From the NCBI RefSeq assembly GCF_004421005.1, contig NZ_CP038026.1:1240001-1304000 (forward strand): a stretch of 64,000 nt of DNA. The letters run 5' to 3'. The notes under the pieces were generated by a model. The model ran no database searches. It was not told the origin of the DNA and saw only the letters and a program-made list of their open reading frames with translations. The position numbers and the translations under genes were made by a program. Each line of letters starts with the position of its first letter. Position 1 is the stretch's first letter. The stretch is from Pseudoduganella plicata (GTDB taxonomy: Bacteria > Pseudomonadota > Gammaproteobacteria > Burkholderiales > Burkholderiaceae_D). Below, piece by piece: positions 8,561 to 15,005 of the stretch.

Positions 8561-9580
8561 TCATCTCAGCACGTCGCGGCAGCTGGCGCGGAAATGCACG
8601 ATCTTCGCTTCACTGGCCGACGGGAAGCGCAGCGGCTCGGTACTCCACGAGTCGCGCGGCATCGTCCGGCAGATGGCATGATCCTCGTCGAACACCTTGC
8701 GGTTGACCTGGGCGGTCGAGTCCAGGAACGTTCCGATAACGGCCTGTGCCGCCGGTGAGCTGGCTGGCGTGCTCAGCAGCCGGCTGGTGAAGCTGGTACG
8801 GTCCGGATCGGCGGGATGCGGCAGGAAGTGCTGCAGCGAGTACGAATAGCCGAACGTGGAGGAGAGCATCGTGAAGGGGTACAGGTAAATGCTCATATAC
8901 CCTTCGTACTGGAAGTCGAGCTGGAAGAAGCGTTTCAGCGTCGCCAGCTTCTTGCGTACGGCGGCGTTGCCGACCGGGGCATACCAGACCGAGTTCTTGC
9001 CGTCGAAAACATTCTCGCCCGCCTCCAGCGCCAGCGTGCCCAGGGTGGACGGATGCACCATTGAAATGTGGTAAGGCTCGAGGGCGTTTTCCACGGCCAG
9101 CGGCCAGTAGCATTCGAAGTCGTAGCGGCTGAAGTCGTGGCGGCCCGCAATGTTGAACGAAATATTTTCCAGCAGCGTCGCCACCTTGCCCAGCTGCTCG
9201 TACAGCGGCTGCCGCGGCGCGATGCCGACGAACAGGAAGTCGCCGCACCAGTCCACGGGCAGCGTGCGCCACGTGGCCGTCTCGATGCCGCAGTTCACGA
9301 ACGATTCGCGCTCTGGAATGATCAGGTGGCCCTTGCGGAACGTCCAGCCGTGATAGCCGCACGTGGCTGCCTGGTTGCCGTGATCGCCCTGGTAGATGCG
9401 GGCGCCGCGGTGCGGGCAGCGGTTGTCGAAGGCGACCAGTTCGCCATCGTCGTTGAACACGACCACTTCGCCGCCGGGCACGTCGAAACGCAGGAAGTCG
9501 CCCTGCACGGGCAGCTCGTTGCGATGGCACAGCAGCTGCCAGAAGCCCTCGAACAGCTGCCGGTCGAAGGACATGGGCAT
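8561..9580 (-). CDS. Rieske 2Fe-2S non-heme iron oxygenase
   Basis: 339 residues from ATG 9580, which overlaps the stop of the acyltransferase gene as TGATG. The Rieske cluster ligands are visible as NRCPHRGA and CGYHGW (about residues 55-80). The mononuclear iron site appears as NALEPYHISMVH near 170, with Glu where the usual motif has Asp before the two His. The C-terminal half is the hydrophobic substrate pocket domain. It belongs translationally to the acyltransferase-SDR-KAS operon, so a hydroxylation or oxidative step on the sugar or its acyl group is likely. No dedicated ferredoxin or reductase gene is adjacent. Confidence 0.88.
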   Translation of the reverse strand: MPMSFDRQLFEGFWQLLCHRNELPVQGDFLRFDVPGGEVVVFNDDGELVAFDNRCPHRGARIYQGDHGNQAATCGYHGWTFRKGHLIIPERESFVNCGIETATWRTLPVDWCGDFLFVGIAPRQPLYEQLGKVATLLENISFNIAGRHDFSRYDFECYWPLAVENALEPYHISMVHPSTLGTLALEAGENVFDGKNSVWYAPVGNAAVRKKLATLKRFFQLDFQYEGYMSIYLYPFTMLSSTFGYSYSLQHFLPHPADPDRTSFTSRLLSTPASSPAAQAVIGTFLDSTAQVNRKVFDEDHAICRTMPRDSWSTEPLRFPSASEAKIVHFRASCRDVLR

Positions 9581-10209
9581 CACAGCTTTTTCGCCGGCAT
9601 CGTAAACATCGTGGCATCCTCGGCCACGTTGCGCATGATGGTGGCACCGGCACCGATGCGGGCGCGGGCGCCCACCCTCACTTTCGGCAGCACCCTTGCG
9701 CCGGAGCCGAAGAAGCAGCCCTCGCCCACCTGCACATGGCCCGTCAGGTCGACGTGGCCGCTCAGCGTCGTGTACGCGCCCACGACCGCATCGTGGCCCA
9801 CGCTCGACAGGGTGTTGACGGCAACGAAATCGCCCACGCGTGCGTCCGCCGACACCATCGAATGCGGGCACAGCACGACGCCTTCGCCCAGCACCGCCGT
9901 GCGCGCCACGACGGCGCTCGGGTGGACCAGCCGGGCGAAACGGGCGCCGCGGGCGCGCAGCTGTTCCACCACCGCACGCTTGCCGGCCGGGTCGCCGATG
10001 GCGATGACGAATGCGTCGCCCGTTTGCGGCACGTACGCGTCCGGCGTGCCCAGCCACGGCAGCGCATACGCGCTGCCGGCCAGGACGTCGGCATGCATGT
10101 CCAGGTAGCCCGCGAATGCCTGGCCGCCCTGCGCGGCGGCGTCCTCGGCCCAGTTGATCAGTTCGCGGCCGAAACCGCCCGCGCCCACCAGGATCAGACG
10201 GCTCCCCAT
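9580..10209 (-). CDS. NeuD/PglD/VioB-type sugar O/N-acyltransferase
   Basis: 209 residues. The N-terminus is the small Rossmann-like PglD_N domain (LILVGAGGFGREL). From about residue 95 it is a left-handed beta-helix of hexapeptide repeats (VVLCPHSMVSADARVGDF, VGAYTTLSGHVDL, GEGCFFGSGARVLP). This architecture is shared by PglD, NeuD and VioB, which acylate amino-sugars on nucleotide carriers. With the VioA-type aminotransferase at 13863, an N-acyltransfer to a 4-amino sugar is the best guess, perhaps drawing the acyl group from the locus-encoded ACP. It overlaps both neighbours by TGATG, indicating tight translational coupling. Confidence 0.85.
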   Translation of the reverse strand: MGSRLILVGAGGFGRELINWAEDAAAQGGQAFAGYLDMHADVLAGSAYALPWLGTPDAYVPQTGDAFVIAIGDPAGKRAVVEQLRARGARFARLVHPSAVVARTAVLGEGVVLCPHSMVSADARVGDFVAVNTLSSVGHDAVVGAYTTLSGHVDLTGHVQVGEGCFFGSGARVLPKVRVGARARIGAGATIMRNVAEDATMFTMPAKKL

Positions 10210-10976
10210 CAGCGCACCATATAGCCGCCGTCGACAGCCATGACGCTGCCGGTGATCCAGCGGCTTGCGCCGCTGAGCAGGAAGACGGCCGCGTTCGCGA
10301 CGTCGTCGGCAGCGCCGAAGCCCAGCAGGTGGCTGCGGGCATACTCGGCCGTGGCCGCTTCGCCGCTGCCGCGCGTCAGGCGCGCATGCATCGCGGTCTC
10401 CACGGCCCCGGCGGCAATCGCATTGACGCGGATGGCGCGGGCCGCCAGCTCGCAGGAGAGCGAGCGCACCAGCCCCTCGACGGCGGCCTTGGCGGCGGAA
10501 TAGGCCGTCATGCCCACCTGGCCGGTAGCGCCCGCCACGGACGACATCAGCACGACCGAGCCGGCATCGACCATCGTGTTCTTCTGGCTGACGGCGCGCG
10601 CAATGCCGAAGCCGGCGTACAGGCTGCCGGCCAGCACGTTGTCGAGATCGGACTGGCGCGTCATCCGCGCCGGCTTGATCAGTTCGACGCCTGCACCATG
10701 GAACACGCCGGACAGCGGCCCGTGCGCCTCGACCAGGCCCTTGACCCAGTCCGTCACCGTGTCCGCATCGCGCAATGCCTGCGCGCTGACAACGTGGCCG
10801 GTACCAGGCAAGGCATCCTTCAGCCCGGCCAGCCGGCCCTCGTCGCGGCCGGATCCGATCACGCGGCCGCCGCAGGCGGCGATCAGCAGCGCCGTGGCGC
10901 GGCCGATGCCGGACGAGGCGCCCGTCACCAGGTAAGTCCCGCCCGCCAGGCAATCGTCGGCAAATACGTTAGTCAT
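10209..10976 (-). CDS. SDR-family 3-oxoacyl-ACP reductase-like dehydrogenase
   Basis: 255 residues from ATG 10976 (MTNVFADD), overlapping the 3' end of the upstream KAS gene by 8 bp. SDR motifs: TGASSGIGRA (about residue 19), GAGVE in place of NNAG, SSVAGATGQ and YSAAK as the active site, and AVDGGYMV at the C-terminus. Placement between a KASIII-ACP-KASIII set and an acyltransferase makes FabG-like reduction of an ACP-bound beta-ketoacyl group the most natural role. That would give a 3-hydroxyacyl group for transfer to the sugar. Confidence 0.87.
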   Translation of the reverse strand: MTNVFADDCLAGGTYLVTGASSGIGRATALLIAACGGRVIGSGRDEGRLAGLKDALPGTGHVVSAQALRDADTVTDWVKGLVEAHGPLSGVFHGAGVELIKPARMTRQSDLDNVLAGSLYAGFGIARAVSQKNTMVDAGSVVLMSSVAGATGQVGMTAYSAAKAAVEGLVRSLSCELAARAIRVNAIAAGAVETAMHARLTRGSGEAATAEYARSHLLGFGAADDVANAAVFLLSGASRWITGSVMAVDGGYMVR

Positions 10977-12048
10977 AATCGATCGTCTCCACGACACGCA
11001 CCGGCCCCGTTTCCAGCGCCGCGGCGCCCCAGGAATAGCCGACGCCAAAACCGAACATGGCAAGCCGCCCGCCCCGCTCGCGCAACTGCTCGCGCAGCGA
11101 CGTCGTCATCAGGAGCGGAATCGACGCCGAACTGGTATTGCCGTAGTCGCCGATATTGATGGGCACCCGGTCGGCCGGCAGCTTGCACTTCTTGACAAGG
11201 TGATTGAGCATGAAGCGATTGGCCTGATGGAACAGGAAGGCATCGTATTCCACGGCCGGCACGCCGCCCAGCGCCATCGTCCGCGCCACCAGCGGCGGAA
11301 TGGCGCGCAACGTGAAGTTGAAGATTTCGCCGCCGTCCATGAACAGGCAGGCCGGATCGCGGTCCCGCAGGCGCGGATCGTCCGCCGGGGTGCGGCCGAA
11401 CGCGCCTTCCGGCACGATCAGGTGACTGGCGCCGCGGCCGTCCGTGCCGAGCACGAAGCTGGCCCTTGGCGCGTCGGCGGACGCTTCCAGCGCCGTCACG
11501 GTGCCGGCATCGCCGAAGATCATCGCCGTGGCGCGGTCGGCCGGGTCGACCATGCGCGTCACGGTGTCGCCCACGGCCAGCAGCACACGGCGGGCGGCGC
11601 CGCTCTGGATCATCGTCATCCCCAGCCACAGGGCATACGGATAGCCCGAGCAGCCCAGGTTGATGTCGAAGGCGATGCACGACGTGGACAGGCCCAGCTC
11701 GGCCTGCAGCACGCAGGCGGTGGCAGGCAGCCGGAAGTCGGGGGTCTGCGTGACGAAGATCAGCGCGTCGATGCCGGCCGGGTCCCATGCCAGGTCCGCC
11801 AGCAGGCGCTGGCCGGCCACGCGGCACAGGTCGCGCGTGGTCGTGCCTGCGTCCACATGGCGGCGCCGGGTCACGCCGATCATCTTGACGACGTCGTGCA
11901 CGGCCTGCTCGCCGAAGCGCTCGACGAAACCGGCATTGTCGACTTCGCGCGTGGGCACGCACGACACGACGCCGGCAATGCGCGCGCCGCCGGCGACGAC
12001 CTCACGGCCGCACGCACCGTCACCAGACCCGACTTCAGCCACAGTCAT
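10969..12048 (-). CDS. 3-oxoacyl-ACP synthase III family protein (first KASIII-like)
   Basis: 359 residues from ATG 12048, 2 nt after the ACP stop. The thiolase-fold active-site Cys is in NLGCSGYPYAL (near residue 130), the catalytic His in LFHQANRFML (about 270) and the Asn in DYGNTSSASIP (about 300), so the Cys-His-Asn triad is complete. FabH-type enzymes condense an acyl-CoA with malonyl-ACP. It is a close relative of the second KASIII at 12286, which suggests duplication and specialisation, perhaps one extending and one transferring. Confidence 0.9.
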   Translation of the reverse strand: MTVAEVGSGDGACGREVVAGGARIAGVVSCVPTREVDNAGFVERFGEQAVHDVVKMIGVTRRRHVDAGTTTRDLCRVAGQRLLADLAWDPAGIDALIFVTQTPDFRLPATACVLQAELGLSTSCIAFDINLGCSGYPYALWLGMTMIQSGAARRVLLAVGDTVTRMVDPADRATAMIFGDAGTVTALEASADAPRASFVLGTDGRGASHLIVPEGAFGRTPADDPRLRDRDPACLFMDGGEIFNFTLRAIPPLVARTMALGGVPAVEYDAFLFHQANRFMLNHLVKKCKLPADRVPINIGDYGNTSSASIPLLMTTSLREQLRERGGRLAMFGFGVGYSWGAAALETGPVRVVETIDYD

Positions 12049-12050
12049 GC

Positions 12051-12272
12051 TCAGCCCTTTTTGGATTCGATCAGCTGTTCGATATCGCCCACCGTATTGC
12101 ACTCGCCCAGCGATTGCCCGTCAAGCAGCACGTTGAAGCAATCGTCGGCCAGCGCGATGGTGGACACCACGGCCAGCGAATCCCACGAGCACGTCTGCAG
12201 GTCGAGGGCGGGCGTCACTTTCCGCACATCGACTTCCAGAATCTCGGCCAATCCTTCGTAAAACTCCGTCAT
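12051..12272 (-). CDS. Acyl carrier protein
   Basis: 73 residues. The phosphopantetheine attachment Ser is in SWDSLAVV at residue 32, followed by the acidic recognition helix and a C-terminal DIEQLIESKKG helix. It is not the housekeeping AcpP, whose motif is DSLDTVE. It lies between two KASIII genes (13 nt from the upstream one, 2 nt from the downstream one). It is therefore a dedicated carrier for the acyl unit built by this cluster. Confidence 0.9.
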   Translation of the reverse strand: MTEFYEGLAEILEVDVRKVTPALDLQTCSWDSLAVVSTIALADDCFNVLLDGQSLGECNTVGDIEQLIESKKG

Positions 12273-12285
12273 ACCACTTCTCCAC

Positions 12286-13323
12286 TCAAAAATTTACCAG
12301 GCATGCCGCCCAGGAATAGCCGACGCCGAAACCCACCAGCATCGTTGTCGTGCCGGCCGGCAGCCTGCCGGCGTTACGCAGTCCGATCAGCGCCAGCGGG
12401 ATCGACGAGGACACGGTATTGCCCCAGTCCCGCACGCAGACCGGCAGTTTCTCTTCCGGCACCTTGAGCCGCTTGCGCAGCGCCTCCAGCATGAATTTGT
12501 TGGCCTGGTGCAGCACAAACAGGCCGATGTCGTCCTTCGTGCGGCCGGCCTTGTCCAGCAGCGCGTCGACCGCCTTCGGCACTTCGCGCAGCGAGAACGC
12601 CATCACTTCGGCGCCGTTCATGTACAGGTGCTCATCCGTCCGCACGTTGCCGGAGCCGTCCGTGCGTTCGACGGCGCTGTCCGCGTCGCCCGGGCGCCGG
12701 AAGCCGCCGGCCGGCACGATCAGGTTGCCGGCGCCGCTGCCGTCCGTGCCGAACACGAACGGTCCGATCGAAGGCGCGCCGTCGTCCGCCACGATGGCCG
12801 TCGCCGCCGCGCCGTCGCCGAACAGCGTGCGCACGCTCTTGTCCTGCGGGTGGATGTAGCGGGAATAGGTATCGGCGGTCAGCAGCAGGACGCAGCGCGC
12901 GGCGCCCGTCTCGACCAGCCCTTTTGCCACCGACAGGCCATAAACGAAGCCGGAGCATCCCAGGTTGATGTCGAACGCGCCGGCCGACGTGGCGATGCCG
13001 AGCCGGTGCTGCAGCACGCAGGCCGTGGTCGGCAGCACATAGTCGGGCGCCTGGGTGCACAGGATAATGAAATCGACGTGCGCCGGGGCGACCTGGCCTT
13101 GCGCGAACAGGTTGCGCGCGGCTTCGTATGCCAGGTCGCCGGCGGTCTGGCCGGGCGCGGCAACATGGCGCACCCCGATGCCCGTCTTGTCGAGAATTTT
13201 TTCGGCAGGCCAGTCAGGGTAGAGGGCGGCGAGCTCGTCGTTCGTCAGCACCTGCTCGGGCAGGTACGCGGCGAGATCGAGGATGCGGCTGCCGGGCCGG
13301 GAGGGAATGTGAAGTGCACTCAT
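12286..13323 (-). CDS. 3-oxoacyl-ACP synthase III family protein (second KASIII-like)
   Basis: 345 residues. The active-site Cys is in NLGCSGFVYGL (near residue 118), His in LHQANKFMLEALR (near 262) and Asn in DWGNTVSSSIP (near 292). An FGDGAAATAIV segment typical of FabH-like enzymes is present. It is the promoter-proximal gene of the operon KASIII-ACP-KASIII-SDR-acyltransferase-Rieske. It shares domain order and motif spacing with its neighbour at 10969. A KASIII-ACP-KASIII arrangement is also recalled from the Pseudomonas aeruginosa a-type flagellin glycosylation island, which supports a glycan-acyl role. Confidence 0.9.
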   Translation of the reverse strand: MSALHIPSRPGSRILDLAAYLPEQVLTNDELAALYPDWPAEKILDKTGIGVRHVAAPGQTAGDLAYEAARNLFAQGQVAPAHVDFIILCTQAPDYVLPTTACVLQHRLGIATSAGAFDINLGCSGFVYGLSVAKGLVETGAARCVLLLTADTYSRYIHPQDKSVRTLFGDGAAATAIVADDGAPSIGPFVFGTDGSGAGNLIVPAGGFRRPGDADSAVERTDGSGNVRTDEHLYMNGAEVMAFSLREVPKAVDALLDKAGRTKDDIGLFVLHQANKFMLEALRKRLKVPEEKLPVCVRDWGNTVSSSIPLALIGLRNAGRLPAGTTTMLVGFGVGYSWAACLVNF

Positions 13324-13862
13324 ATCGTTACTGTTGTGCGCGCTGTGCGCCCGTAAATGCCGCTGTCTTCCCGGAGCAAACCCTGCGGGTGGCGGGAGTA
13401 CGACCCCGTGTCATGCGCCGCTGCCGGCGCCGCTGTTCTATGCTCCATCCGACAGGTTCCCCGACCAGGCAGAACTTAGCAGAATTGCCCGCATGAGCGC
13501 GCGCGGTGGCATCAGCGTGACCCGTAATTCGTTCCCTACGGAAATTATACCGTATGGGAACGCAAAAATAGCGCGCAGCCGTACTGTCGCGTTGCATTGC
13601 GCCATCAATCCGATATTGATGCAATGCGTTCCCTTGCTTTGCCTCATGGAAACTGTACAATTGCCTCGGAAGAAGTTTTTCCACGAGATGAAGCCGCCGC
13701 CGCGCTTCATCGCGGCCGCGCCAGTGCGGCCAACTGGCGTCGTACCTGGTCGCGGGAGGCCATGAGGAGGATATGCCGCAGGCGGAAAGCAGCACAGCAG
13801 CAAGAGCTCCGTCCCGCAATGGAGATTGCCGTTTCCCTTAACCTGTACAGCCGCGATCCACC
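13324..13862. promoter_or_regulatory. 539-bp divergent control region between the KASIII operon and vioA
   Basis: No convincing gene is seen in this AT-richer gap. It holds two dyads. The first, at 13531-13561, has arms GTTCCCTACGG and CCGTATGGGAAC (one bulged base) around an 8-nt AT-rich centre. The second, at 13594-13627, has arms GCATTGC..ATCAAT and ATTGATGCAATGC with a 3-nt bulge. Towards vioA there is a sigma70-like pair TTGCTT (13634) and TACAAT (13656) with a 16-nt spacer. The region probably controls both halves of the glycan locus. Confidence 0.5.
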
Positions 13863-14984
13863 ATGAAAAACGATCCCATCAGCAAGCCGGTCTACGTTAC
13901 CCAGCCTGCGCTGCCTCCTCTCGAGGAATTCATCCCGTATCTGCAGCAGATCTGGGACAACAAGATGCTGACCAACGGCGGGCCGTTCCACCAGCAGCTG
14001 GAGACGGAACTGGCGCGCTACCTCGGTGTGCCGTACCTGTCCCTGTTTGCCAACGGCACGCTGGCGCTGATGACGGCCATGCAGTCGCTGCGCATTACGG
14101 GCGAAGTCATCACGACACCCTACTCGTTTGTCGCCACGGCCCACTCGATGCTGTGGAACGGCATCAAGCCTGTGTTTGTCGATATCGATCCCGACACGTT
14201 CAATATCGACCCGCGCCAGATCGAAGCTGCCATCACGCCGCAAACCACCGCCATCCTGCCGGTGCACTGCTACGGCCGCCCCTGCGACGTCGAGGGCATC
14301 GAGCGCATCGCCGCCAACTACGGCCTGAAGGTAATCTACGACGCGGCCCATGCGTTCGGCGTGCAGCATGAAGGCACCAGCGTGCTGAACCATGGCGACC
14401 TGTCGGTGCTGAGCTTCCACGCGACCAAGGTATTCAATACCTTCGAGGGCGGCGCCATCATCTGCAAGGATGCGCGCACCAAACGCCATATCGATTCGCT
14501 GAAGAACTTCGGCTTTGCCGATGAAGTGACGGTCGTCGCACCCGGCATCAACGGCAAGATGAGTGAAATCAACGCCGCGTTCGGCCTGCTGCAACTGCAG
14601 AAGATCGATGGCGTGCTGGGGCGCCGCGCCGAGGTGGATGCGCGCTACCGCGCCGCGCTGAGCGACGTGCGCGGTATCGTCTGCCCTGCCATTCCCGCCA
14701 GCACCCGGCCGAACTATTCGTATTTCCCCGTGCTGGTGCAGCCCGGCTATCCGCTCAGCCGCGACGAACTGTACGACAAGCTGCGCGCCTCGGGCATCTT
14801 TGCCCGGCGCTATTTCTATCCGTTGATCAGCGAATTCCCCATGTACCGGGGCATGCCGTCGGCCAAACGCGAGAACGTGCCGAACGCGATGAGCGTCTCG
14901 CTGCAGGTGCTGTGCCTGCCGATCTTCCCGGACCTGGACCCGGTCACGCAGGACGCCATCATCGCCCTCGTCCGCGATATCTGA
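13863..14984 (+). CDS. vioA: dTDP-4-dehydro-6-deoxyglucose aminotransferase (viosamine synthesis), DegT/DnrJ/EryC1 family
   Basis: 373 residues. A PLP-dependent sugar aminotransferase with the internal-aldimine Lys at about residue 189 (FHATKVFNTFEGG). The stretches TNGGPFHQQLE, TTPYSFVATAHS, YDAAHAFGV and NFGFADEVTVVAPGINGKM are, from memory, very close to VioA enzymes that make dTDP-viosamine. It would use dTDP-4-keto-6-deoxyglucose and glutamate. The dTDP-sugar supply genes (rmlA, rmlB) are not in the window. It is 22 bp upstream of the second GT41 gene, so the two are probably cotranscribed. Confidence 0.85.
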   Translation: MKNDPISKPVYVTQPALPPLEEFIPYLQQIWDNKMLTNGGPFHQQLETELARYLGVPYLSLFANGTLALMTAMQSLRITGEVITTPYSFVATAHSMLWNGIKPVFVDIDPDTFNIDPRQIEAAITPQTTAILPVHCYGRPCDVEGIERIAANYGLKVIYDAAHAFGVQHEGTSVLNHGDLSVLSFHATKVFNTFEGGAIICKDARTKRHIDSLKNFGFADEVTVVAPGINGKMSEINAAFGLLQLQKIDGVLGRRAEVDARYRAALSDVRGIVCPAIPASTRPNYSYFPVLVQPGYPLSRDELYDKLRASGIFARRYFYPLISEFPMYRGMPSAKRENVPNAMSVSLQVLCLPIFPDLDPVTQDAIIALVRDI

Positions 14985-15005
14985 AGCGCCCACCGTGCGG
15001 CCGCA

